Positions 9,275 through 54,528 of a stretch of 64,000 nt of DNA are shown here, one piece after another. The position numbers and the translations under genes are program-made. Below the pieces are notes generated by a model. It saw only the letters and a program-made list of their open reading frames with translations, did not search any database and was not told the origin of the DNA. Source of the DNA: Lucifuga dentata (Eukaryota; Chordata; Actinopteri; Ophidiiformes; Bythitidae); contig VXCM01002815.1 in the NCBI GenBank assembly GCA_014773175.1, positions 1 through 64,000 on the forward strand. The letters are read 5' to 3'. The first letter of the stretch is position 1. Each line of letters begins with the position of its first letter.

Positions 9275-11725
9275 GTGTTGAAAAGTGAGAATATTATCAT
9301 TAAACTTGTTTTGATTGACAGGTGGTCATCTTTAGGACTTTCCACAAATGATCCACAAATGTTCTTGCACTTAATGGCATAGCTGCATTATAGACGGGGA
9401 ATTACATGATGTTTTGTGTTCATACTAAACACACCTGATTTAGGTAATTGGGTGTGTGTTTGGCCAGGAACGGATGGGAAATACTAAGTACCGGGACTGA
9501 TAAGCACCGCTGTAACTGGTTACTCTCCAGGCAAGTAAAATTTGCAGATAATGTCCAATTCATTTTATAAACTGTTAAGGCAACTCTAATACCAAAGGTT
9601 TGTCCACTGCAAACTGTCAGTAGTTAAACATTAAAACAGTATTTTGAATATAAGTCACACCAATCACAAAATTGTGAGTCCTGGATAGCTGACAGAACAG
9701 TAGTGATTTGTTAAGCATTTTATAAATTGCATCTTTCAGGTTGAGCTATGACAGCTGTAAACTCAAAACTTGAAATTGGGTGTTTGACCTCAGTTCATGT
9801 TTTTAGCAGTAGGTGGCACTAGAAGCACAAGATAAAGCTCTAAGATTTTTAGTGCAGGCTTTGTAAAAACATTTCAAAGTGAAGGTATATTGACTAGAGC
9901 CGTTTCAAAAACTCAGATAATAACCTAGATAATAACTTGTTTCCAACTTTGTTGGAAACAAGTTATTATCTAGAAACAGGTTATTAACCTGAACAAAAGT
10001 GACTGATTTAATGTATTGATCATTGATGATTACAGGTAAAATATACAAACATACATGACAGAAAATTATTAGAAATGCAAATTCAATTAACCTTGTCTAG
10101 TTAATAACTTCCAATATGAACCAAATCAGCAATCAAACATGACTGACCATTATAAAAGACCCTCAGAAAATCTATCAACACTGATAGAGGTCGACGTCGA
10201 CNCCCCACCCACCCACCAAGAGGAAGGTTGGGAAGGAACAAATTTACTTGGGCCTCTTGCCAAGAGAGAAAGTTGAAAATTTAAAATGTTAATGGGTCCA
10301 TGCAGGCAGATATCAACAAAACTAAACTGATCATGAAACATTCTTGACAACAGAGAGTTTAGACACTAAAAGCACAGATTGGCTACCATGTGGTATATAG
10401 TTGTGAAATGTAATTAAACAGCAGATTCACAGAAACTTCCTAATGATTGAGATTCCAAATATTTTATATGACAACATTCCAAAATAGCACCATGATTACA
10501 GAGCCATCTTGCAATCCGCAGAATAGATGCATATCACAAACTATATGCATGACTCTTTAACACTGAGCAGGTGAACAAAAGTATGTTACGAGCTGCTCTC
10601 ACTGAATAGAAATTAGACAGTCATCTTCCCATCCTGTCTCTAAGAAATCAAACGATTACTCACCTCACAATCATCCAATCAAATGTTTTTTCATACGTAT
10701 CTTTACTGATGATAGCTAGCTCTACAGAAGAAGTCAGTGGATCTTAACTTGGATGAAGGAACTACACCTTAACCTTAAACCTGAGCTTGTCATTGCAGCC
10801 AGTCCTTCAGTCTGGCTCTCAATCATGCCAATTTGCTCTGTATAACATCAGGAACATTATTACCAATCTGATCAATATGGCACAACTCCTTGCACACACA
10901 CACACGTGTAATCTCACATCTTGACTCCTGCAGGTCTGTTGACAGGTACACTCAAACCTGTTAACGTGATCAGGATAAAATGTTCTGGGGGCAAAAGAGG
11001 CACACACCACACCACTTTTCATCTCTCCACGATTCCCAGTAGTTTCCAACATTAAGCTTGAGTACTTGATTCTTGCCTACAATTCAGCAACCAGAACAGC
11101 CCCCACATATCTGAACTCCCTCATTTAGCTCTGCACTCTTCAGTCATTATGCTCTGCTAATCACATCACGCATCCAAAGTGAAATCTGCTGAATTTTCAG
11201 TGAAACACAAAATCCAGATCATTGGTAAATTAAGAGAAGTGTGGTCATAAAGACAGTCAGTGGTTTGATTATGACATTCTGTACTTTAAATTCATTTAAA
11301 TTGGTTCAAACATTAGTGGCAGTTAAGCTGCAGTTATTGAAGTTAATAGTCCCCAATATCTATAGTGCCCCAATGGGATTTGTGTTTTGGTAAATAGATA
11401 ATTACTTTCAGTACCCTATCTTAAGTGGCTTGGAGCCCTTTATTAGAGTCTCAATTGCAGTATATTAGTGGCCTCTGGTCTAAAAAGAACTTCATTGTAC
11501 AATTGCTTTCATCAGCTGAATTATTTATTTTCCTCCAGATAGTTGAACAACAAAGACGGTGAGAGTCAAGGAGAAAGAGAAACAAAGTTCTGTTGGGATT
11601 CACTCTCACCTCATTTAGTTTTTAATTGTATTATTTATTTTTAGTTTTTATACATCACCATCATCTCTAAATGGGTTATTAGCTCTAGTATCTCCCCACA
11701 CATGCATAAACACACAGACCATTAG

Positions 11726-11793
11726 TCTTCTCTTCTCTTCTCTTCTCTTCTCTTCTCTTCTCTTCTCTTCTCTTCTCTTCTCTTCTCTTCTCA
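11726..11793. repeat. (TCTTC)n pentanucleotide tandem repeat
   Basis: Thirteen or more nearly perfect TCTTC units. This is a polypyrimidine/polypurine tract with potential for triplex structure. Confidence 0.92.
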
Positions 11794-12199
11794 AGAGTCA
11801 GCTTCACTCCAGATGTATTGCCTGTATCACATTCACTGAGTTTTTCCATTTATACTGTTTGTAGGTCACTAAGGCAAACATAATGACAGCACTGGAAAGC
11901 CAAGAGATAATATTTCAACAAGCGTTCCTAGAATCAGCCTGCTGAAACACAAGCATGATGATTGATTATCATTAATGGGGATGTTACTGCAGCCATTGCC
12001 AATAAGAAAGACTTAAGATCAATTCGAAGTTTTCCAAATACCTAAATGTACAAAAATACTTCTACTCATGGAAGCTGCTGGTAAAGAACAATGGATGAAG
12101 TTACACAAACACACTGGAGATATTAGAGGCAGACAGAATTTTTTCACTGAAAATAGATTACTTTATCATAAACTAGTCTTTCACAATTTTGGACAAATT

Positions 12200-12778
12200 A
12201 AAGACTTGCTTTAATTCAGCTGAGCTTAAAGCTCGTTTTAGCTCCTGCCATAGCATCTCAATGGGATTCAAGTCAAGACTTTGACTAGGCCACTCCAAAA
12301 CTTCATTTTTTTTTTTTTTTTTTTTTTTTTAATTAGCCATTCAGAGGTGGGTTATTGGGTTATGTAGCAAGACAATGCTCTATTTGAGATTATTGTCTTG
12401 CTACATAACCCAATTCTGCTTGAGTTTCAGGTCATGGACTGATGACCAGATATTCTCCTTCAGGACTTTCTGGTGGAGAGTAGAATTCATGATTTAGACA
12501 AAGATTTGTCTCCAGTAAGTGTTTGGTTGCAGTCATTGCTGCTAAATGGGCAGAGCCAGTTACTATAGGTTTTGGGGGGCAATTACTTTTTCACATGGGT
12601 GATATAGGTGTTGGATAATTTCAATAAATGAAATTATCATTTAAAAACTGTATTTTGTGTTTACTCTGGCTGTCTTTGTCTTATGTTAAATTTTGTTTGA
12701 AGATCTGACAATTAAGTGCAACAAATATGCAAAATAAAAGAAATCAGGAAGGGGCAAATACTTTTTCATGACACTGTA
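12200..12778 (-). mobile_element. Tc1-like DNA transposon relic
   Basis: On the minus strand, 12303-12230 encodes EWPSQSLDLNPIEMLWQEL, matching the SPDLNPIENLW block that carries the last acidic residue of the Tc1 DD34E transposase. Sequence near 12392-12413 corresponds to a degraded QQDND block, now part of an inverted repeat. The right edge (about 12745-12778) has GGGGCAAATACTTTTTCATG, a terminal sequence type familiar from fish Tc1-like elements. A long poly(T) and several stops break the ORF, so it is inactive. The left boundary is uncertain. Confidence 0.7.
12306..12330. repeat. Poly(T) tract inside the Tc1-like relic
   Basis: About 25 T residues, interrupting the transposase-derived sequence. 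Confidence 0.85.
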
Positions 12779-13204
12779 CACTGAATATGACTGGGGAGAA
12801 GCAATGGGTAGAATCTGCCAAGATAATCCATGTGTAAAGGCAGAGAACATCCTGTGACGTGCTGAAGTGGCACAGCAGCAGATGGCTGTTATTACTGTCA
12901 GAGTTGTGGCATGGGGCTCAGGTGTTTGCACCAAAGCAGAAGTTCCTACTTACTCTGGATACCCATGGAGAGAAAGAAACACTGTGGGTGAAAACTGGAA
13001 GCAAACATTTAGGTAATGGTCATGTCAGAAAGCATAGAGTTTCAGTATGAAATTCTGTATTATACACAGCTTGGATTCATAACCTAATGGAAACAAAATA
13101 TTATTCATAAAAATTTAAGTGGTGACATCTTCTTTAAAGGAAATTTGCCATTGTCCTTTGGTGATGATTAGATGATTAGACTCAGCAGCAGGTAATTATA
13201 TATT

Positions 13205-13223
13205 AAAAAAAAAAAAAAAAAAA
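13205..13223. repeat. Poly(A) tract
   Basis: About 19 A residues in the rpl13-cpne7 intergenic region. Confidence 0.85.
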
Positions 13224-13555
13224 ATGGAACCAAAAGTTTTATTTTTCATTCTGTTGGAATAAGCTTGGGTATGTTGTACCCAAGTTTAAAGCCTACCCAA
13301 GTTTATTTTCAGTTTAAAGCTTTTTTAAATTCATAACCCTGACGTGGCCATACTCAAACCTTCAGCCATAGTCTTGTGAAATCCAAAACAAATTTGTTAA
13401 ATTGTACAGCACCTATGAATTATTTTTCTTTGAATGACACTTAAGACTCGTCTCCAGATTTCTAAGCCACTATTGTTACCAGAGATATAAGTTTGAGTTG
13501 TTATCTTTTGTTTTTCCATTGTATCTTAATAATGCCTAATGGGGATTGCCTTTTA

Positions 13556-13560
<5 letters not shown>

Positions 13561-13586
<26 letters not shown>
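13561..13586. repeat. Poly(T) tract
   Basis: About 25 T residues following AGTTTAGTT. Confidence 0.85.
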
Positions 13587-13588
<2 letters not shown>

Positions 13589-14536
13589 TAGCTGATTATT
13601 TGCAGAAACCAAAGAGTTACTCAGTGCAATCTATAAGTGTTATGCAATACCTAGAAATACATTCATGAATTTAATACATTTGTGGGTGGACTGCAAGAAG
13701 GTTCAATCATAAACACTGTGGAAACAATATGTTATGCAACAAACTCTATGCTGATGTCACTATTCAAAAATCTACATGATAGTCATCGGATAAGTTTTTG
13801 ACAACATAAACATGACATTTTGCTATTGTTTGTGTACATGCATTTAGAGTATGTGTGTATATGCATGAATGTGCAGTATGTGTACAGCATTTAAGTCAGA
13901 TAAGATATTTAAGTCAGATAAGAAAACAGAAAGCTACTCCACTGAGGAGCTCCCACATGGAGAGTTGGTTGTGATGTGCTGCTTTTGGAAGATCTGTCTT
14001 TTTGGATTTTAGCTGCTTGTCTGTGAAATGTCGTACAAGCTTCACTGGCTTTTCAATATTGTAGTGAGATGAAGCCAACTGGCCTGGACTGATGGATGAT
14101 GTAGCCATAAATTGCCTCATATCTGACTAGTAGAAATCGACAAACTATTTGACAGCTTATCATTTATGTCATCTTACCTTTTATGTTATGATGAACAATG
14201 GAACCCAAAATTGTTTTACATTACACCCACATTGTGGGCTTATACACTGATAGTCAGTTAATGATGACTAAAAACTAGTTCTTAACCGGAGCAGAGGACA
14301 GTCTTTTTTATAATCATCTACTGTGTCAGGCGCATCTGTGTATATATTGTCTTTAGAGGCTTAGACTATCAGATATACCGATATATATGATATGCAATAA
14401 ATGAAAATGACTATTACTATATCTATGTTTTCCTGCTTTTAGACTCAGATGTTGATTGAACTCGGAATGATCGAATCCCAATGAAAAGCCCAACCTTACA
14501 TCACCAGCTGGACTCTCCACTCCCCATCTGTAAGCC

Positions 14537-14661
14537 AAGCCTACCTCCCCTCCTGACCATTCTACCAATGAGTTTCCGCGTAAAAGCACCAGCAGGGTNA
14601 AGCCTACCTCCCCTCCTGACCATTCTACCAATGAGTTTCCGCGTAAAAGCACCAGCAGGGT
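14537..14661. repeat. Assembly duplication: 62-bp exact copies around one N
   Basis: Bases 14537-14598 recur exactly at 14600-14661, separated only by N at 14599. This fits two contig ends overlapping by 62 bp that were joined with a placeholder N. The true sequence probably holds one copy. Confidence 0.85.
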
Positions 14662-16046
14662 GTTGTGGGAGAGGATTAAAGTGTGTTTAAGTGAAAGAAA
14701 CCAAGACAGGTAGGAAGTGATTTTCTGGCTTTAACTTAATCTTCCGCATAATTTAATGTTTTGGATAAGGAGATTAAGTGCGCTTGATCAGCTGCAGGTT
14801 GTCCGATTGGAAGTGAGTAAAAAAGGGGTTTTTATCAAAGTGGACTGTTCGTCATTTTGTTGTTATTTTTAACTTCTTTTCAGGAGAAGCAGATGAATAA
14901 CTAACTAAGCGTTTAAGCACGTTTCTTGTATCGCGTTTCATTAACTTACGGGGCTGATTCTCGGCAGCCTGCCGCTCATGAACAGACGCGTTTTATGAGG
15001 TTTTCTTTAATAGCTACAATGAGACATATTTAGACGTAAATTCATTTTATAGCCGGGATGTGATTGTATTTGGAGGTGATCTGGAGTTTCAGTGAAGTTT
15101 ATATTTTATTTATTTATTTATTTTTGTTTATTTATTTATTTTCTGTCTGAACGCTTCCATCTGATTTTCACGCTCTCAGCTGCGAACCAGACCACGGGCG
15201 CTGTCCCTGGTGCTGAAAGCCAAGCTGCTGCTGCACGTTGCCTACTGATAAAGTGACACTTAATTGATGCTAGTCGGGAAATTCTCCCTATCATCAAACC
15301 CTCTTTCCCTTTATGTTACCTATGCAGGGTTAACTACCAAACGCTGCCCCTGGATACTATGTATTGCTCAAGGGCACTTCAGCAGGGCGGATGCTTGTCA
15401 AAGTCCTGATTTTGGTTTTGTTAGCCTCCTTTTGATAAATACCTTATTGTTCACTAGCCAGCGCCTTTTTTGTGTTCTAATTTTTATCAGTTTGCACATT
15501 TGTTTTATGAAGAGGGGACACTGTTTGGTCAGATATCTGTGATAAACCTGTTTGCTACCTGTCTTAGACCTGGAAGAGAATGGCTTGGGAGCATGTATAA
15601 AGTGGTGAGTGAATGAATGAATGAATGAAGGATGAAATGAATATATTAAGTCTATGTTTTGAAGAGAGGTAGTTTCTTTACTTTGATTCCTCCTTCCTTG
15701 TGACTCCCTCCCTCTTTTTTTATACTATAACAAAAAGCATTTAGAAAGGCACCACAGTTTATCATTTTGAATCAACCTTTCCAGGGATATGATCTAGACC
15801 ACTAAACACTCCAGACCACCATCTTCATGTCCTGTCTCTCGTCATTACAGAGGTGAGATGATACTCCTCTCGAGGAAATAACTTTGACAGACAGTAATAT
15901 CACGGTGGGTTTCTTCTCCCGGGACTCACAGGATATTTTTGTGACATTTGCACCAGTCCAAAGAGCCTGTCTCCTGTGAGTGAACAACTTCTACACCAAG
16001 ATACTTTTGCCGACCACTGCATCTGCCACCCCTCTGAGTAACCAGG

Positions 16047-48994
<32,948 letters not shown>

Positions 48995-49658
48995 TCAGCC
49001 TGTATTTGTGGGCCAAATTTTGACTGCAGCATCAGTCCAGAAGACTGAGCGGGAGAGAAGAGAGAGCACGCATGTCTCACTATTTTGGACAAAAACTATA
49101 AATTGTTTCTAAATGTGATGTTATTCTTTTTTTTCATGTTTCATTCTTACGAAGTGTTTACACAAGGGCCATATGACCGAAATTTGGTTTATATTCCTCC
49201 GCTCAGTGTGGGTCTGGCATTTCTGTTTGGCTGTGAAAAATGACCATGCAGCTGTTTTTGCATCATGAGTCCTGAAGGGTCTTTTTTTTTTAAAGCTTGT
49301 AGGCCAATTCCCCAGTGCTGATCCACCAATCAGCAATGCAGCCTTCCCTTTTCTCAGCACCTCAACATCATCATTATCTTACTGTTTTATTATGTCTCGT
49401 TGCAGTTTAGAGCACTTTTAGAGTATGCTGCACAGAAAGTCACAATTAAAATCAGTTCAGAATGCTGAAATTTAACATAGCACGAATCACAAGAAGTATA
49501 AAGATACTGCATTTCAAAAACTAGTAAGGATATCTCATATACTCACAGTAGTCTGGCTGGCTGCAGGCTTGGTAATATGTTAGATAATAGACACAAATCA
49601 TAGTTCCATATCAGACATATGAACAGTGTAATGGCAGTTTATTAATGTTTTTCAAATT

Positions 49659-49664
49659 AATAAA
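49659..49664 (+). terminator. cpne7: Candidate cpne7 polyadenylation signal
   Basis: First canonical AATAAA after the cpne7 stop, implying a 3' UTR of about 0.7 kb. A variant ATTAAA lies earlier at 49445. Confidence 0.35.
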
Positions 49665-52372
49665 TCATACAGTTGGTTGCAAAGCAGAAAATGAAATGTG
49701 TTTTGCTTGAGTTAAAAGCTGCATTCCAAGACGTGCCAGCCATTGCCAGATTACAAAATTTACAGTATATACTCACTGTAAACTTATTCAGTCAAGGTTT
49801 TCATCCCTCAGTAAAGGCTTCCTAATGACCAGGTGAGAAATGGCAGCAACTGAAATAATCGTGTTGAGTCAGAATCATGGTCTCTTGTACCTCCATCAAC
49901 ACCCATTTACTGCATACATCTGAGAGACTTGCCAGTGAGATAACTTAATCTGTGTGATGTTTGAAACTGTTTTGTATGATTTTCTTCATACAAAATCTGG
50001 CACAGCAACACAGAGCTAAAATGTTACCTTAGCAAGAAAGAATATGAGGTCATCAGCATACAGGCTGATTTTTTTCTTAGATGTGAAAAAAGCCAAAATG
50101 CCATTTGCCTCTAGGGCTAAATACACCTTATTTTTGGTCTTTTGTCAAGTGGTTTTGATATAATCTGTAAAAATCATGCTTCTTGTCAACCCTTTTTTTT
50201 TTCCAAAGAATATTTCATTATGATCCCACCAGATGATTCATAAGGAAGTTAACTGAAGAAGAAAAACCAGATTAGATCAAATGAAAGTGCAAAGCAGCTT
50301 TGATGAGAGATGTAACACGAATAGCAGTGTTCATGAATAAAGTTGTAATATATTGATGCTATTAAATTAAACAATAAAAAATGTAAAATGTACCATTTAA
50401 TAATACATACCAGGAATATAATTATTCTGCGTGTTTATAAGTTTTGTCACACCGTAAAGCCAGTATTATATTAAAAAGGCACACATACTGTTTTGTTTAA
50501 GAACAGTAACTTATACCTGAATGATTACTATATTTACTAGATCAAATGGATTGTTTTCCATTTTCTCTGGTGTTTTATTGAGCTTTAAAGTATACATAAT
50601 TTCAAAAAGCTATAGTTTCATTTTTATTCTCCTTGCCTGTATAAATAGCGCCCGATGTGTGTCAGTGTGTCTTCATATTTGGGCAGAAAGATCTCTTCTC
50701 TTTTGTCTATAGGATGTAATTGAACAGAAAAAAACTCTGTCATGTTTAGGGTGCAGTATTTACATAAGACGTACTAAGGCTGCAAAGGTTGAGCCACAAC
50801 CTCCAACTGATATTGGCTCACTTGAGGAGTAACAACAGTTCGCTGTGTGGTACTGTTGATTTAAGTATTTAATGTAACCACACAACAATGGTGAGGTCAT
50901 GTGGTTTTGATCTGTAATTACATATTCAGTGAAAGATGTGGACAGAAGAGATTTGATTAGACCAAATGCAGTGTGTCACATTTTTTAAAGGCTTTTAAAG
51001 ACATTCACACGCCACCTAAATGTGTTATCTCTTGTGTGACAGACAACCCACACAGTCAAAACAAAACTGATACCTTCATCAGCCAAATGTTCTGAAAACA
51101 CAGATGATGCCACCTGAAATATAAGAATCTTAAGTATCATTAAGCATCATTTAATCCATTTTGAGGTTTGAATAACATATGGGCTTTTGTCTTGGTTTTC
51201 TCTTGAATTGTGGCCATGTATGCAAATTTTGTTTTACATGATATTATAATATATTGAGAAATTACAAGTGGATTTTGTTTTTGGAGCCAAAAACATTCTG
51301 TAAAGTGGGGGATTTCATGAATGTATTTGTGATGTAAGTAAGATTATTCTGGAGAATCATTCCCTTTTGTGTCAATCTCTATGTAGTAGTAGCGTAGGTT
51401 TTGAAACATGTTTCCTATTAAATGAAAGCAAAAGTCACTCAGAAAATTAAGAGAATTACATATTTGAGTAGATATGCTATGTTGATAAAGAACATATTTG
51501 GGCAGCGTTTCCTGCTGAATATATTTTTAAGAAAATAAGTTGCAAATGAATGTAATGTGTAGAAAAGGAATGAGGAAACTTGTTCTGCATTGTTGCTATT
51601 TTTATTTTCCACATATGAAGACATTATTATTATTATTTCCTTTTGGTAAAGATCCAGAATTGTTGTTTTCCCAGCAGTGAGTCTGTTGAAATACATAGGA
51701 AAAGCATCAAATCCCACAATGCTCCACAGTAATAAGACCTAATTGTACACTGTGCAGCACAAACCTAATATTATGGTTCATTATTTGCCTACTGTTCTAA
51801 TGATGACTCTACTTCGTATCTTTGCTTGATGTTTATGCATTTATTTATTTGTAATCATGCTTTGATTGGAGACTGAATCACTCCTTTGGCCAGAAATTAA
51901 GCTACTGGTCTAATTAAAAGCAAAGGAAGCTATCTAGTATTTACTGCTCCTAAGAGGATTCAGATATTATGTACCATCGCCCCCCTTCCTCAAACTACAA
52001 ATATTAATCTGACTTTGATTTGTCCTCTGAAACCCACCGTCCCTCCCCGGATACAAATTATTGACTACTCCTGAATGTATCTAAACACAGTACTACTACT
52101 CTGAACTCCTTTGAGGATCACAACTATTGAGATTCCTCTGCTGCTGTGGATCAGAGGATGAGGCCTATTGATTCAGCAGGCCTACATCTGCAACCATACT
52201 CTGGAATGTAAATGATCCTGGAAGGACTTTGGTCTCAAAACTGAAGCTCAAATCAATGTGACAAGACTACAATAAGGTGAAATAGATGGGGAATATTCAC
52301 AAATACTCCGCTGGAATGATAAACAGCATTTGGCATTATAGGTTATTTGTTGAGGCACAGAACCTTGTCTGT

Positions 52373-52405
52373 TTTTTTTTTTTTTTTNTTTTTTTTTTTT
52401 TTTTT
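52373..52405. repeat. Poly(T) tract with internal N
   Basis: About 32 T residues with N at 52388. Length unreliable. Confidence 0.85.
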
Positions 52406-54466
52406 AATGCCACAGTGTTTTATTTTTATAGAAGATAGATTCTTCATTGTATGGAGCTCATATGGATAGGTATGAGGATAGGAGTAAGTGTAAAGAGTAA
52501 ATCATCTTTACAGGTCAGTTAAACCAGCATTTTGCTTTCTCATAAATCTTTGACTGGCTTTCTTCTAACTAAATGAGGCCAAAACTGTAGATATTAACCA
52601 ATCTTTCTGCTCCCCACAGGCAAAGCAGCTTATATATTAATATCTTTATTAGCAGTTCTTCCTTGATTCATGCCTTAAGTGGCAATTCTTTCCTTGTCCT
52701 CAGTGTTATTGCTATATTACCTTATTGCTGCTTTGCCTCAGGTTACGAGCTGCTCCACCTCAAATGGTTTATTTCTCCCATTGTCTAACTACACTATAAC
52801 ATTTCAGGAGGTATGATGGTGGACCTCAGACAGAATGGTTTTCATCATCAAATGGTAGTCTGCTTCCCCTCATATACAACTGCTAATTTAGTTAAAATGT
52901 TAAGTTTATTTTAATGATAAAATAATAAGTCATATCCTCTCACACAGCAATACAGCGAGCCATGCAAGTATTTCATGCCCCTCTGAGCTTGTCTGAATAA
53001 CATAAAGTATTGGATATAATATTACAATACTTTATATTACAGTGACGCTTGGGTCTATGAAGCCTCACCAGAACTGCTTCAGCCATATTCCTCTTCAGAT
53101 GTTTTCCTGTTATTTTTTTTAATACTCATTTTCAACATTTTCAGTATGAGTAATATTAGGGTGAATTTGATTTGCTTGCAGCACCAAATCATTAATGGAC
53201 ACGTGGCAGAGCAATCACTGCAATCAAACATGTATGGAATTCTAAAGTATTCAGTGAATATAACTGTGTGCTTGTATGTGAATGCACAGTCGTGGTGTCA
53301 TTTAAGCTGTTAAGATTCATGGAAAAACTGTTTCTTGATAAGAGACACAGGGGTGCAATACAAACAACACTGCAAAAAACAGTGAGCTAAAACACTGAAC
53401 ACAATAAAATCGCAGCTCCTACGTCCAGCATGCATTGAGGATTAAATGAAGCTGGGCAGAATTCACTGAGCTTATTTCCCTTATCTACATTTGCACCATT
53501 GTCAGACTAAATTACGAATTTATAGGTTGTGTGCCATACTGATGTATTTTAAATTTCTCTTGTTGTCTTTCTTTCACACATCCACTGTTAATGAAAACAC
53601 AGTTTACAGCCTGGATATGCAACGGTGTAACTGCAGGCCATGTGGGTGGAAAGGAACCCATGTACTGTATTATTAGTAAATAACATTTGATTTATTCAAA
53701 AGAACTTTATTGCATGCTTACTTTAATTGTTTCGGTGTGCTGTGCAGTCAGTTCTTTGGATTTTATGATAAGCTATATTATGCAAGCCTGCATTTGCACA
53801 AACCTCTGTTCTTGTAGTTTATGCTCCCGTCTTGCAGTTAGATAAATAAATATGAACATTTATTTGAAATAGTCTCTGTGATGCATTTTTACATTGAATT
53901 ACCAGCTGTACCAGAACACAACATTGCCTTTATTTGCTTTTCAGTTTCTGATCCTTTACAAAGATAAGCAAACTGCCCATAAAGATTATTGTAGAGATCT
54001 AGAGATCACCTCATAAAACATTTTTATGAGGACGAGGAATAGGAATGAAATACCAATATTGGTGGGTTTGATTAGATGGAAGCTATGCTGTCATTTACAC
54101 ATTTGCCCTGTGTGATTTTGGTTGGTGATGATGTGAGTACTTATTGTATGCAAGAGTGTCTGAGCTTACTCATTAATTCCATCAGACGGCTCCTTTCATT
54201 TAACGGCTATTGTTGGGAGCACTGAATAATGGTTGTTTCCATGGTGACACCTACTTGTGGGGAGACGCAGACCTTCATTTTTGTCAGATTCAGGGACAAA
54301 GATGCGGGATGTGCTGAGGGCTTTGGGAGGAGGCCATCCATAGATTATATGAAAGTGATGAGGCTTTGATTGTGACGGTTGATGTCCTTTGCAAGGCCAC
54401 TGGATATCTCGAGTCCCTCCAGCAGGGCTATGAGCCTCAGGTGGACAGTTTCTTCAAAGTGGATGG

Positions 54467-54469
<3 letters not shown>

Positions 54470-54528
<59 letters not shown>
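54470..54528. repeat. (CT)n microsatellite
   Basis: About 29 uninterrupted CT units, a polypyrimidine tract able to form a triplex. Confidence 0.93.

Larger units (their letters stand above)
9275..16046. other. Intergenic region rpl13-cpne7 and cpne7 5' region
   Basis: No protein-coding ORF is recognised. It contains a 23-bp-arm hairpin (9925-9973), an N next to a GTCGACGTCGAC sequence (10190-10202), a TCTTC microsatellite (11726-11793), a Tc1-like relic (about 12200-12778), poly(A)/poly(T) runs (13205-13223, 13561-13586) and an assembly duplication (14537-14661). The cpne7 promoter and 5' UTR probably fall within 14600-16046. A possible non-coding exon ends at a GTAGGAAG donor at 14710, but this is weak. 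Confidence 0.5.
48995..54343. other. cpne7 3' region and intergenic DNA
   Basis: Candidate poly(A) signals after the stop are ATTAAA 49445-49450, AATAAA 49659-49664 and AATAAA 50336-50341; which one is used cannot be told. A poly(T) with N lies at 52373-52405. No further gene is recognised. Confidence 0.5.

Noticed and set aside
12686..13050. Short frames on both strands beside the Tc1-like relic
   Set aside because: The minus-strand frame overlaps the transposon end and neither resembles a protein family.
54240..54470. Possible dipeptidase-like coding remnant before the CT repeat
   Set aside because: Stops in all frames and no recognisable motif; too little evidence to call.
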